From the NCBI RefSeq assembly GCF_018294505.1, contig NC_057800.1, positions 175,212,680 through 175,276,679 on the forward strand: DNA of 64,000 bases, read 5' to 3'. Of this stretch, positions 10,307 through 24,200 are shown piece after piece. Made by a program: the position numbers and the translations under genes. Each line of letters opens with the position of its first letter. The stretch's first letter is position 1. This DNA comes from Triticum aestivum. Its lineage: Eukaryota; Streptophyta; Magnoliopsida; Poales; Poaceae. A model generated the notes under the pieces. It saw only the letters and a list, made by a program, of their open reading frames with translations, searched no databases and was not told the origin of the DNA.

Positions 10307-11547
10307 TCTATTGCATAGATTCTATGCACGAGTAGAACACAAAGTAGTTGTGGGCGTTGATTTTGTTCGATATGCTTACCGTTACTAGTCCAATCTTGAT
10401 TCGGCGGCATCGTGGGATGAAGCGGCCCGGACCGACCTTACACGTACTCTTACGTGAGACTGGTTCCACCGACTGACATGCACTAGTTGCATAAGGTGGC
10501 TAGCGGGTGCCTGTCTCTCCCACTTTAGTCGGATCGGATTCGATGAACAGGGTCCTTATGAAGGGTAAATAGCAATTGGCATATCACGTTGTGGTTTTGC
10601 GTAGGTAAGAAACGTTCTTGCTAGAAACCCATAGCAGCCACGTAAAACATGCAAACAACAATTAGAGGACGTCTAACTTGTTTTTGCAGGGTATGCTATG
10701 TGATGTGATATGGCCAAAGGATCTGATGAATGATATATGTGATGTGTGAGATTGATCATGTTCTTGTAATAGGAATCACGACTTGCATGTCGATGAGTAT
10801 GACAACCGGCAGGAGCCATAGGAGTTGTCTTAATTTATTTATGACCTGCGTGTCAACATAAACGTCATGTAATTACTTTACTTTATTGCTAACCGTTAGC
10901 TATAGTAGTAGAAGTAATAGTTGACGAGACAACTTCATGAAGACATGATGATAGAGATCATGATGATGGAGATCATGGTGTCATGCCGGTGACAAGATGA
11001 TCATGGAGCCCCAAGATGGAGATCAAAGGAGCTATATGATATTGGCCATATCATGTCACTATTATTTGATTGCATATGATGTTCATCATGTTTATACATC
11101 TTATTTGCTTAGAACGACGGTAGTAAATAAGATGATCCCTCATTAAAATTTCAAGAAAGTGTTCCCCCTAACTGTGCACCGTTGCGACAGTTCGTTGTTT
11201 CGAAGCACCATGTGATGATCGGGTGTGATAGATTCTAACGTTCACATACAACGGGTGTAAGACAGATTTACACACGCGAAACACTTAGGTTGACTTGACG
11301 AGCCTAGCATGTACAGACATGGCCTCGGAACACAAGAGACCGAAAGGTCGAGCATGAGTCGTATGGCAGATACGATCAACATGAAGATGTTCACCGATGT
11401 TGACTAGTCCGTCTCACGTGATGATCGGACACGGCCTAGTTGACTCGGATCATGTAATCACTTAGATGACTGGAGGGATGTCTATCTGAGTGGGAGTTCA
11501 TAAGATGAACTTAATTATCCTGAACATAGTCAAAAGGTCTTCGCAAA
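10307..11547 (+). other. Untranslated leader of the Angela-type element
   Basis: Non-coding leader between the primer site and the gag remnant. It matches the leader of the minus-strand relative (62220-63507) in order and wording, including repeated GATCATGATGATGGAGATCA runs near 10950. Confidence 0.6.
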
Positions 11548-14500
11548 TTATGTCGTAGCTCGCGCTATAGTTCTACTTTTTAGATATGTTCCTAGAGAAA
11601 ATTTAGTTGAAAGTTGATAGTAGCAATTATGCGGACTAGGTCCGTAAACTGAGGATTGTCCTCATTGCTTCATAGAAGGCTTATGTCCTTAATGCACCGC
11701 TCAGTGTGCTGAACCTCGAACGTTGTCTGTGGATGTTGCGAACATCTGACATACACGTTTTGATAACTACGTGATAGTTCAGTTAAACGGTTTAGAGTTG
11801 AGGTACCGAAGACGGTTTTGAAACATCATGAAACATATGAGATGTTTCGAGGGCTGAATTGGAATTTCAGGCTCATGCCCACGTCAAGAGGTATAAGACC
11901 TCTGACAAATTTTCTTAGCCTGCAAACTAAGGGAGAAAAGCTCAATTGTTGAACTTGTGCTCAGATTGTCTGAGTACAACAATCGCTTGAATCGAGTGGG
12001 AGTTGATCTTCCAGATGAAATAGTGATGGTTCTCCGAAGTCATTACCACCAAGCTTCTTGAGCTTCGTGATGAACTATAATATATCAGGGACATATATGA
12101 TGATCCTTGAGATATTCGTGATGTTTGACACCATAAAAGTAGAGATCAAGAAGGAATATCAATTGTTGATGGTTGGTGAAACCACTAGTTTCAAGAAGGG
12201 CAAGGGAAAAAAGGGATGCTTCATGAAACGACAAATCAGATGCTACTCTAGTGAAGAAACCCAAGGTTGAACCCAAACCCGAGACTAAGTGCTTCTGTAA
12301 TAAGGGGAACAGCCACTGGAGCAGAATTACCCTAGATACTTGGTAGATGAGAAGGCTGGCAAGGTCGAAAGAAGTATATTGGATATACATTGTGTTGATG
12401 TGTACTTTACTAGTACTCCTAGTAGCACCAGGGTATTAGATACCGGTTCGGTTGCTAAGTGTTAGTAACTCGAAATAAAAGCTACGGAATAAACAGAGAC
12501 TAGCTAAAGGTGAGCTGACGATATGTGTTGGAAGTGTTTCCAATGTTGATATGATCAAGCATCGCACGCTCCCTCTACCATCGAGATTGGTGTTTGCGTT
12601 GAGCATAGACATGATTGGATTATGTCTATCGCAATACGGTTATTCATTTAAGGAGAATAACGGTTACTCTGTTTATTTGAATAATACCTTCAATGGTCTT
12701 GCACCTAAAATGAATGGTTTATTGAATCTAGATCGTAGTGATACACATGTTCATGCCAAAAGATATAAGATAGTAATGATAGTACCACCTACTTGTGGCA
12801 CTGCCACTTAAGTCATATCGGTATAAAACGCATGAAGAGGCTCCATGTTGATGGATCTTTGGACTCACTCATTTTTTGAAAAGTTTGAGACATGCGAGCC
12901 ATGTCTATTGGTGTATATGCATGAAGAAACTCCATGCAAATGGACCATTTGGACTCACTTGATTTTGAATCACTTGAGACATGCAAGTCATACCACACGG
13001 GCAAGATGACTGAAAGCCTCGTTTTCAGTAAAATGGAACTAGAAAGCAACTTGTTGAAAGTAATACATTTTGATGTGTGCAATCCAATGAGTGCTGAGGC
13101 ATGCAGTGGATATCGTTATGTTCTTACTTCACAGATGATTTGAGTAGATGTTGAGTATATTTACTTGATGAATCACGAGTCTGAATTATTGAAAGGTTCA
13201 AGTAATTTCAGGGTGAAGTTGAAAGATCGTCGTGACAAAAGGATAAAATATCTATGATATGATCATAGAGATGAATATCTGAATTACGAGTTTGGCACAG
13301 AATTAAGACATTGTGGAAATTGTTTCACAACTAATACAGCCTGGAACACCATAGTGTGATGGTGTGTCCGAACATCATAACTGCACCCTATTGGATATGA
13401 TGCATACCATGATGTCTCTTATCGAATTACCACGATAGTTTATGGGTTAGGCATTAGAGACAACCACATTCACTTTAAATAGGGCACCACGTAATTCCGA
13501 TGAGATGACACCGGATGAACTATGGTTTAGAGAAACCTAAGCTGTCATTTCTTAGAAGTTTGGGGCTGCGACGCTTATGTGAAAAAGTTTCAGGCTGATA
13601 AGCTCGAACCCAAAGCGGATAAATGCATCTTCATAGGACACCCAAAACAGTTGGGTATACCTCCTGTCTTATATTCGAAAGCAATAAGGGATTGTTTCTA
13701 GAATCGGGTCCTTTCTCAAGAAAAAGTTTCTCTCGAAAGAATTGAGTGGGAGGATGGTGGAGACTTGATGAGGTTATTGAACCGTCTCTTCAACTAGTGT
13801 GTGGCAGGGCACAGGAAGTTGTTCCTGTGGCTCCTACACCAATTGAAGTGGAAGCTTATGATAGTGATCATGAAACTTCAGATCAAGTCACTACCAAACC
13901 TCGTGGGATGACAAGGATGCATACTACTTCAGAGTGGTACGTAATCCTGTCTTGGAAGTCATGTTGCTAGACAACAATGAACCTACAAGCTATGGAGAAG
14001 CGATGGTGGGCCCGGATTCCGATAAATGGCTCGAGGCCATAAAATCCGAGAGAGGATCCATGTATGAAAACAAAGGGTAGACTTCGGCAGAACAGCTCGA
14101 TGGTCGTAAGGCTGTTGAGTGCAGATGGATTTTAAAAGGAAGACGGACAATGATGGTAAATGTCACCATTAAAGAAAGCTCGACTTGTCGTTAAGATGTT
14201 TTTCGACAAGTTCAAGGAGTTGACTACGATGAGACTTTCTCACTCGTAGCGATGCTAAGAGTCTGTTGGAATTATATTAGCGATTACTGCATTGTTTATG
14301 AAATCTTGCAGATAGGATGTCAAAACATTGTTTCCTCGACGATTTTTTTGAGGAAAGGTTGTATGTGATACAACCGGAAGGTTTTGTCAACCTGGAAGAT
14401 GCTAATAAGTATGCAAAGCTCCAGCAATCCTTCTAAGGACTGGAGTAAGCATCTCGGAGTTGGAATGTATGCTTTGATGAGATGATCAAAGATTTTGGGT

Positions 14501-15300
14501 GTATACAAAGTTTATGAGAAACTTGTATTTCCAAAGAAGTGAGTGGGAGCACTATAGAATTCTGATGAGTATATGTTGTTGACATATTGTAGATCAGAAA
14601 TGACATAGAATTTCTGGAAAGCATATAGGGTTATTTGGAAAGTGTTTTTCAATGGAAAGCCTGGATTAAGCTACTTGAACATTGAGCATCAAGATCTATA
14701 AGGATAGATCAAAACGCTTAATGGTACTTTCAAATCAATACATACCGTGACAAGATTTTGAAGGAGTTCAAAATGGATTGGCAAAGAAGGAGTTCTTGGC
14801 TGTGTTATAAGGTGTGAACATTGAGTAAGACTCGAAACCTGACCGCGGCAGAAGAAAGAGGAAGGACAAAGGTCGTCCCCTATGCTTTTGTCATAGGCTC
14901 TATACGGTATGCCATGCTGAGTACCGCACCTGATGTGTGCCTTGCTACATATCTGGCAAGAGGGTACAAAGGTAATCTAGGAGTAGATCACCAGATAGTG
15001 GTCTAAATTATCCTTAGAGGAATAAGGATATGTTTCTCGGTTATGGAGGTGATAAAGAGTTCGACGTAAAGAGTTACGTCGATGCAAGCTTAACACCTAT
15101 CCGGATAGCTCTGGGTAGAGATACCGGATACGTATAATGGAGCAACAATTTAGAATAGCTCCAAATAGAACAGTTATTTGAAATGGCTCCAAATATAGCG
15201 TAGTAGCTGCATCTACAAGATGACATAGAGATTTGTAAAGCACACACGGATATGAAATGTTCAGACCCGTTGACTAAAACCTCTCTCACAAGCAACATGA
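11548..15300 (+). pseudogene. Decayed copia gag-pol polyprotein
   Basis: The order of a Ty1-copia polyprotein can be followed despite many stops and frameshifts. Gag is at about 11550-12250, with the FKKGKGKK basic stretch at about 12190. A ruined CCHC knuckle (CFCNKGN) is near 12291. The pre-integrase zone is at about 12790-12990 and the integrase at about 13020-13450. The integrase-RT linker is at about 13560-14100, RT at about 14190-14560 and RNase H up to about 15290. Short in-frame islands such as LDSLDFESLETC and KSYHTGKM match the better-preserved copy at 58240-62219. No domain is intact, so it cannot encode working enzymes. The breaks are far more numerous than the small LTR divergence would predict. 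Confidence 0.85.
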
Positions 15301-15449
15301 TCAAACCCAGAACTCATTGAGTGTTAATCACATAGTGATGTGAACTAGATTATTGACTCTAGTAAACTCTTTGGATGTTGGTCACATGGCGATGTGACCT
15401 GTGAGTGTTAATCACATGGCGATGTGAACTAGATTATTGACTCTAGTGC

Positions 15450-15460
15450 AAGTGGGAGAC
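15450..15460 (+). other. Polypurine tract of the Angela-type element
   Basis: AAGTGGGAGAC lies immediately before the 3' LTR, the standard plus-strand priming site in this family. Confidence 0.8.
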
Positions 15461-17189
15461 TGTTGGAAATATGCCCTAGAGGCAATAATAAATTAGTTAT
15501 TATTATATTTCCTTGTTCATGATAATCGTTTATTATCCATGCTAGAATTATATTGATAGGAAACTCAGATACATGTGTGGATACATAGACAACACCATGT
15601 CCCTAGTAAGCCTCTAGTTGACTAGCTCATTGATCAATAGATGGTTACGGTTTCCTGACCATGGACATTGGATGTCATTGACAACGGGATCACATCATTA
15701 GGAGAATGATGTGATGGACAAGACCCAATCCTAAGCCTAGCACAAAGATCGTGTAGTTCGTATGCTAAAGCTTTTCTAATGTCAAGTATCATTTCCTTAG
15801 ACCATGAGATTGTGCAACTCCCGGACACCGTAGGAGTGCTTTGGGTGTGCCAAACGTCACAACGTAACTGGGTGGCTATAAAGGTACACTACAGGTATCT
15901 CCGAAAGTGTCTGTTGGGTTGGCACGAATCAAGACTGGGATTTGTCACTCCGTGTAAACGGAGAGGTATCTCTGGGCCCACTTGATAGGACATCATCATA
16001 ATGTGCACAATGTGATCAAGGAGTTTATCATGGGATGACGTGTTACGGAACGAGTAAAGAGACTTGCCGGTAACGAGATTGAATAAGGTATCGGGATACC
16101 GACGATCGAATCTCGGGCAAGTATCGTACCGCTAGACAAAGGGAATTGTATACGGGATTGATTAAGTCCTTGACATCGTGGTTCATCCGATGAGATCATC
16201 GTGGAACATGTGGGAGCCAACATGGGTATCCAGATCCCGTTGTTGGTTATTGACCGGAGAGTCATCTCGGTCATGTCTGCATGTCTCCTGAACCCGTAGG
16301 GTCTACACACTTAAGGTTCGGTGACGCTAGGGTTATAGAGATATTAGTATGCGGTAACCCGAAAGTTGTTCGGAGTCCCGGATGAGATCCCGGACGTCAC
16401 GAGGAGTTCCGGAATGATCCGGAGGTAAAGAATTATATATAGGAAGTGCTATTTCGGCCATCGGGACAAGTTTCGGGGTCACCGGTATTGTACCGGGACC
16501 ACCGGAAGGGTCCCGGGGGTCCACCGGGTGGGGCCACCTGCCCCGGGGGCCACATGGGCTGTAGGGGGTGCGCCTTGGCCTATATGGGCCAAGGGCACCA
16601 GCCCCTAGAGGCCCATGCGCCAAAGGGACAAGAGGAGGGGAGAGTCCTAAAAGGGGAAGGCACCTCCGAGGTGCCTTGGGGAGGATGGACTCCTCCCCCC
16701 TTGGCCGCACCCTTCCTTGGAGGAAGGGGCAAGGCTGCGCCCTGCCCCTCTCCCTTGGCCCTATATATAGTGGGGGGAAGGGAGGACAACGATACCTGAG
16801 CCTTGGCGCCTCCCTCTCCCTCCCATGACACATCTCCCTCCTCCCGCAGCGCTTGGCGAAGCCCTGTTGGAATCCCGCTACTTCCACCACCACGCCGTCG
16901 TGCTGCTGGATCTCCATCAACCTCTCCTCCCCCCTTGCTAGATCAAGAAGGAGGAGACGTCGCTGCTCCGTACGTGTGTTGAACGCGGAGGTGCCGTCCG
17001 TTCGGCGCTAGGATCATCGGTGATTTGGATCACGACGAGTACGACTCCATCAACCCCGTTCTCTTGAACGCTTCCGCGTGCGATCTACAAGGGTATGTAG
17101 ATCCCCTCCTCCCTCGTTGCTAGATGACTCCATAGATAGATCTTGGTGACACGTAAGAAAATTTTGAATTTATGCTACGTTCCCCATCA
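15461..17189 (+). repeat. 3' LTR of the Angela-type element
   Basis: A 1729-bp copy of the 5' LTR with scattered substitutions and a few small indels. It ends CCCCATCA and is followed by the target duplication CTATC. Confidence 0.95.
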
Positions 17190-17262
17190 CTATCATGGTT
17201 GGGTGGTCGTGAGATGGATGTTTGGTGGTGCCTAGGGATATGGATGCCGAGTGGTGGTGGTC

Positions 17263-18829
17263 TGATGTCTACTACGCAACTTTATTCTTGTAGACTCGTG
17301 TTGGGCCTCCAAGCGCAGAGTTTTGTAGGACAGTAGCAATTTTCCCTCAAGTGGATGACCTAAGATCTATCAATCCGTGGGAGGCGTAGGATGAAGATGG
17401 TCTCTCTCAAACAACCCTGCAACCAAATACAAGAAATCTCTTGTGTCCCCAACACACCTAATACGATGGCAAATGTATAGGTGTACTAGTTCGGCGAAGA
17501 GATAGTGATAAAAGTGTAATATGGATGATGGAAATATATTTTTATAATCTGAATAAATAAAAACATACAGGTAGCAAATAGTAAACGGGCACAAAAACGG
17601 TATTGCAATGCTTGAAAATGAGGCCTAGGGTCCATACTTTCTCTAGTGCAATCTCTCAACAATGCTAATATAATTGGATCATATAACCATCCCTCAACGT
17701 GCAACGAAGAATCACTCCAAAGTTCCTATCTAGCGGAGAACAAATGAAGAAATCATTTGTAGGGTACGAAACCACCTCAAAGCTATTCTTTCCGATCGAT
17801 CTATCCAAGAGTTTGTACTAAAATAACACCAAATAATTTCAGATTCATAATACTCAACCCAACACAAAGAACCTCAAAGAGTGCCCCAAGATTTCTCCCG
17901 GAGAAACAAAAGACAAAAACGTGCATTAACCCCTATGCATAGATTACCCCAATGTCACCGCGGGAATCCGCAAGTTGAGTGCCAAAACACATATCAAGTG
18001 AATCAATATGATACCCCGTTGTCACCAGGAGTATTCATATGCAAGACATATATCAAGTGCTCTCAAATCCATAAAATATTCAATCCGGTAATAACGAAAT
18101 CTCAAAGGTAAAAACCCAATTCATCACAACAAGATAGAGAGGGGAAAACACCATATGATCCGACTATACTAATAAAGCCCGCGATACATCAACATCGTGA
18201 CATCTCAAGAACGCGCGAGAGAGAGAGAGAGATTAAACACATAGCTACTGGTACAAACCCTCAGCCCCGAGGGTGGACTACTCCCTCCTCATCGTGGTTG
18301 CCGCCGGGATGACGAAGATGGCCACCGATGATGATTTCCCCATCCGGCAGAGTGCCGGAACGGGGTCTAGATTGGTTTTCGGTGGCTACAGAGCCTTGTG
18401 GTGGCGGAACTTCTGATCTAGGGTTACCCCGAGGGTGTTTGAAATATTCAGGAATTTATAGGGCGGAGAGGGGTTGCGAGAGGCCACCGAGGTGGGCACA
18501 ACCCACCTCGGCATGCCTGGGCCCCCAGGCGCGCCCTGGTGGGTTGTGCCCCCCTCGGGGCACCCCCCAGGTGCTGCTCTGGCCCTATGGATGTCTTCTG
18601 GTCCATAAAAAAACCACAAAGAGTTTCGTGGTGTTTGGACTCCGTTTGATATTGATTTCCTGCAATGTAAAAAACAAGCAAAAAATAGCAACTGGCACTA
18701 GGCACTGGATCAATAGGTTAGTCCCAAAAAATGATATAAAGTTGCTATGAAATGATTGTAAAACATCCAAGAATGATAATATAATAGCATGAATACTTCA
18801 TAAATTATAGATACGCTGGAGACGTATCA
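17263..18829 (-). repeat. 3' LTR of the Athila-like element
   Basis: A 1567-bp LTR, TG...CA bounded. Its relative at 51433-53098 is a solo LTR of the same family with an exact target duplication, which confirms both ends. A GA-rich run lies near 18218-18230. Confidence 0.8.
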
Positions 18830-21227
18830 GTATCCCCAAGCTTAATTCCTACTCGTCCTCGGGTAGGTAAGTGATAAAAGAACTAATTTATGAAGTGTGA
18901 ACGCTACCAAAGTGTACAAGTTTGATCAATGAAAATTTCAATCACTTTTCCTAGCATCATAACAACAATTCTTTCTTATAAACTTGTCAGGTCAAAGTAG
19001 CAGCCAATTCACATGTTAAGGTTCAAACAATGAATTCTCTTGAAACTCAACAACCTATGTTCTCAGTCACCAAGCAATTGCAATTCAACTTATTCAACAG
19101 AGTTTAAGTAAGAGCTCCACATACTCAACCATCATATAGTCTTCTATGATTTCTAACACTCACTGCATACACATGAGCAAAACGTTTCAACCGGACACAT
19201 AGAAAGATAGGGGCTTATAATTTTGCCTCCCAACGTATTCACCTCAAGGGTGATGTCAACAATAATAACTCGTACTACCCATATCCAACTGGATATATGT
19301 GCCTAGATCTTTCCTCACCACATGATGCTTGCCAAAATAGGAAAATAAAAGTGAATAGAGAGAAAAACGTTGGCTCTTGCATGAAAGTAAATACATAAAA
19401 GTAAAAGGTAGGCCCTTCGCAGAGGGAAGCAGAGGTTGCCATGCGCTTATTTTTTTGTATGCTCAACCCCCTTAGTGCAAAAGAACGTCATGTTATATTG
19501 CCCCTTATGATAGCAACCTTTATGATGAAGTGTGTCGCTTTTATTCTTCACCATCACAAGTTCGTACAATTCTCAATGTTCTCTTACGCTAAGTGATCTA
19601 ACACTTCTAGAAGCAATTTTAATTGCCTTATTGCACCGATGACAACTTACTTGAAGGATCTTTCTCAATCCTTAGGTAGGTATGGTGGACGCTTGAAAAT
19701 AAGATTTGGGTTTAAGGGTTTTTGGATGCACAAATAGTATCTCTACTTGGTGCGGAATTTTTGGCTAGCAAAGATGGGGGGCAAGCACCACATGTTGAAG
19801 GATCTATGACAATATAATTTCTATGTGAATATGAACAAACATAAACCATTACGTTGTCTTCCTTGTCCAACGTCTACAATATAGTATTTTGCATGTGAAT
19901 ATGAATAATATTTTGATGGGGGCTCAAAATCACAAAAGATTTCCAAGATAGTCTATTTGCATGTGAAAGTTCTCTTCCTTATACTAATTATTCATGAATT
20001 GCTTGTATGACCAATATTGTGATTGTCAAGCTTCAAAAGATTTCACTTCCTAAACCCAATGTGAAGCTACCACTAGGCATGATATAATTTCAATTTCATG
20101 ATATTCTATTCATTCAACAATTTACTCATAGGATACAAGTGAAGTACAAGAGTAAATGACAAGCTACTCCAGAAAGATATAAGTGAAGATCAAGAGAGTA
20201 GTTATGTAAATGGGTAGCTATGTGAGGACTCTCTTTTATTTAAAAAACTTTCAGATATAAGTATTTTATTAAAAAAGCAAGCAAAACAAAACAAAATGGC
20301 ATTCCAAGAATAGCACCCATCATGTGAAGAAGCAAAAACTTAGGCTCAACCGATACTAACCGATAATTGTTGGAGAAGAAAGGTGGGATGCCTACCGGGG
20401 CATCCCCAAGCTTAGATGCTTGAGACTTCTTGAAATATTATCTTGGGGTGCCTTGGGCATCCCCAAGCTTGAACTTTTGTGTCTCCTTAATCCTTTTTAT
20501 ATCACGGTTTCCCTAAATCTTAAAAAGTTCATCCACAGAAAACTCAACAAGAACTCGTGAGATAAGTTAGTATAAAACAATGCAAAAACCTTATCATTCT
20601 CTACTGTAGCAAATCACAAAAATTATTATTCAAAATTGTATACTAAATGCCTCTGCATATTTAATACTCCTATCCTTAAATAGAATCATTAAACAAGCAA
20701 ACATAACAGCAATCTGCCAAAACAGTACAGTCTGTAAAGAATGCAAGAGTATCAATACTTATTTAACTCCAAAAATTATGAAAATTTAACACACTGTAAA
20801 AAAATTATCAGAGCTTATTGTTCAAAGAAGTTTTAACATTTTATCACATTCTGACTTTTCTAGGGAATTTTTGCAACAGTGACAAACTTTCTGTTTCGAA
20901 ATAGCAACACATAGACTTGCAAAATAAGCATGGTAAAGGCTATCCTTGGCATTTTTATTGAAAATAAAGATGCAAATATTATTCTAAATAACAGCAAGCA
21001 AATCCTAACAAAAGAAAATGATGCTCCAACTAAAACTCATATCATGTGAAGAATGAAAACATAGCTCCAAGTGAGGTTACCGATAATGTTGAAGACGAAA
21101 GAGGGGATGCCTTCCGGGGCATCCCCAAGCTTAATTGTTTGGATATTCCTTAAATATTACCTTGGGGTGCCTTGGGCATCCCCAGGCTAAGGGTCTGGTC
21201 ACTCCTTATTCTCTTCATATCGATATC
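18830..21227 (-). repeat. Internal region of the Athila-like element, first part, with repeated polypurine-like sequences
   Basis: On the minus strand the tract AAGCTTGGGGATAC abuts the 3' LTR. Closely similar AAGCTTGGGGATGCC copies recur, read on the plus strand near 20400, 20458 and 21120, with a variant at 21177. They sit in two blocks about 710 bp apart (20380-20530 and 21095-21230). The region is AT-rich and has no convincing open frame. Confidence 0.55.
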
Positions 21228-24200
21228 TATAATGCCCACGATGCGACTATATCTCCCACGTGTCGAGGCATGACTTAGAGGCATAACCGCATTGTGGTTT
21301 TGTCGCAAGAAGGGTCATCTTCACACAATCCCATGTAATGAACAAGAATGGGATAAAGAGAGTTGGCTTATAATCGCCACTTCACACAAAACTTAAATAA
21401 TTCATACATCATCCAAAATACACACATAGACCGACTACGGTCAAATCCAACTGAAAAGAAGATAACCCAAATGCTAGATCCACGATCGTCCCAACTAGGC
21501 TCCACTACTGATCATCAGGAAACAAAACATAGTAACGACCAAGTTCCTCATCGAACTCTCACTTGAGTTCGGTAGCATCACCTGCACTGGTATCATCGGC
21601 ACCTACATCTATTTTGGTAGTATCTGTGAGTCACGAGGACTCAACAATGTCAAAAACTGCGAGATCAAGACTATTTAAGCTTATGGGTAAGATGTGGTAA
21701 TGAGGTAGAGTTGTAGCAGGCGCTAAGCAAATATGGTGGCTAACATACGCAATTAAGAGTAAGATGAGAAGCTACGCAACGGTCGTGAAGCTAGAAGTGA
21801 TCAAGAAGTGATCCTGAACTACTTACGTTCAAACATAACCCAAACCATGTTCACTTTCCGGACTCCGCCGAAAAGAGACCATCATGGCTACACACGCAGT
21901 TGATGCATTTTAATTAAGTCAAGTGTCAAGTTCTCTACAATCGGATATTAACAAATTCCCATCTGCCACATCACCGCAGGCACGGCTCTCGAAAGTTTAT
22001 ACCCTGCAGGGGTGTCCCAACTTAGCCCATCACAAGCTCTCATGATCAATGAAGGATATTCCTTCTCCCGGAAAGACTCGATCAGTCTCGGAATCCCGGT
22101 TACAAGACATTTCGACAACGTAAAACAAGACCAGCAAGACCGCCCGATGTGCCGACAAATCCCGACAGGAGTCGCACGTATCTCGTTCTCAGGGCACACC
22201 GGATGGGCCATACGTCATGTTGGCATAGACCCTGGTTGCCCAGGGGACGCCGGACATCGCCCAGGTTGGACCAGCACTCAGAGGAACACTGGCCCGGGGG
22301 GGGGGGGTTAAAATAAAGATGACCCTCGGGTCTGCAACTCCCAAGGGAAAAGTATAGGTGGTGGTAGGCAAATGTTAAAACCAAGGTTAGGCCTTGCTGG
22401 AGGAGTTTTATTCAAAGCAAATTGTCAAGGGGGTCCCATAACCCCAACCGCGTAAGGAACGCAAAATCAAGGAACATAACACCGGTATGACGGAACTAGG
22501 GCGGCAAGAGTGGAACAAAACATCGAGTAAAAGGCCAAGCCTTCCACCCTTTGCCAAGTATATAGATGCGTTAATTAAATAAGAGATATTGTGATATCCC
22601 AACATAATCATGTTCCAACATGGAGCAATCTTCAACTTCATCTGCAACTAACAACGCTATAAGAGGGGCTGAGCAAAAGCGGTAACATAGCCCAACAACG
22701 GTTTGCTAGGAAGGTGGGTTAGAGGCTTGACATGGCAATATGGGAGGCATGATAAACAAGTGGTAGGTAGCGCGGCATAGCGATAGAGCGAACAACTAGC
22801 AAGCAAAGATAGAAGTGATATCGAGGGTAATGGTCATCTTGCCTGCAAAGTTCTCAGAGTTGTCGAAAGCTTGCTCCTCGTTAGCGTACTCAACAGGTTC
22901 CTCATTCACGAACTTGTCTCCCGGCTCTACCCAAAGCAAGAACACAAGCAACAGAACAACAATCAATCGCGGTGCAATGCACAAACAATATGATGCAAGA
23001 CATGGCATGAAATGCAAGATATGACGTGCAATGCATATGGGTACTCCGGAAGGAAGATGATGATCAAGGCATCAAATTGGCAAACCAAGTATGCCACTAG
23101 AAAGAGTGAGTGATTTCGGTCAAAATTGATATAAGAATCACCGGAAACGTATGCACGGTTTGCAAATGACAAGCAATACAAGAATGATGCAAATCTATGG
23201 TTAACAACATCATAGCACTTAGAATGCAACAATAAACTAAGCTACAACACTCCAACATAGCAACAAAGCACATGACCATAAAGTACAGGTGAAGCTCTAC
23301 AAATCATGAACATTGAGGTCCTGCTAGAACTCTCTAGAACAAGCTCAAAATAGCATGGCAAAAATGCAAATGATATCAGCTTCACAGACTTGGAGAAAAT
23401 ACTAAGCATATCAAACAACATCAGGTAGCAACGTTTAGAGCTAGCAAAAAACATGCTATAGGAACATATCATGGCAAACAAAGGCATGACATGCTAGTAC
23501 TAAAGACATAGAAAAAAACTCCCTTAGTGAACTTTACCCAAAAATGCATGGATTAGATGGTAGCATCAATGCAAACATGGCAAATGATATGAACAGATCT
23601 CAAACTTAGAGGAAATCATGGCATGGCATAAACAGATTCATGACAACAACTTTGCAAGCTTGTGGCACTCAATATAAAGCATGTCCTCGCATTTAATAAA
23701 ATCTAGCATGGAGTAGACATGAAAAGGAAGCTACACATGTGCCAAAACACCACATAGCATGTTTGCATAAATATACACATAAAAGGCAAAACAGCAACAT
23801 GATGTAAAATGACATGTGTGTAAACTTGCTCGTATGATGAAATGGATGCCACCAATGGATTCATTGGAATTTTCTAGCCCAAAAACATATATGATATGTC
23901 TAGGTCACCACAGAAAAATCACCACAAATGCATTAAGGGAAACCCTGCCTAAAATGACTATAGACAGAAATGGCATTTTCCAAAACTGGAATGTCCAGAA
24001 ATGGACTAGCCCGAAACGGAAAGATTCCGCTTCCTGAAACGGAATATTCCTTGGAATTAAAATAAAAGAAAATAAAATAAGGGGAGAGGGGATGACAGGT
24101 GGGACCTGGTCCCCTGAGAGGCTGACGGGTGGGTCCGGCCTGTGTGGCTGGCCGGTGGGCCCACGGGGTCCCACACAGTGCCCGAGCAGAGGAAACAAGG

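Larger units (their letters stand above)
8557..17189 (+). mobile_element. Complete Angela/BARE-type Ty1-copia element with decayed coding region
   Basis: Two LTRs of about 1.73 kb (8557-10288 and 15461-17189) begin TGTTGGAAATATGCCCTAGA and end CGTTCCCCATCA. The target duplication CTATC is perfect at 8552-8556 and 17190-17194, so both borders are exact. The primer-site position after the left LTR and the polypurine tract before the right LTR set the plus orientation. At 8.6 kb it has the normal length for this family. The gag-pol is broken by many stops and shifts although the two LTRs differ at only roughly 2% of positions by eye. Confidence 0.95.
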
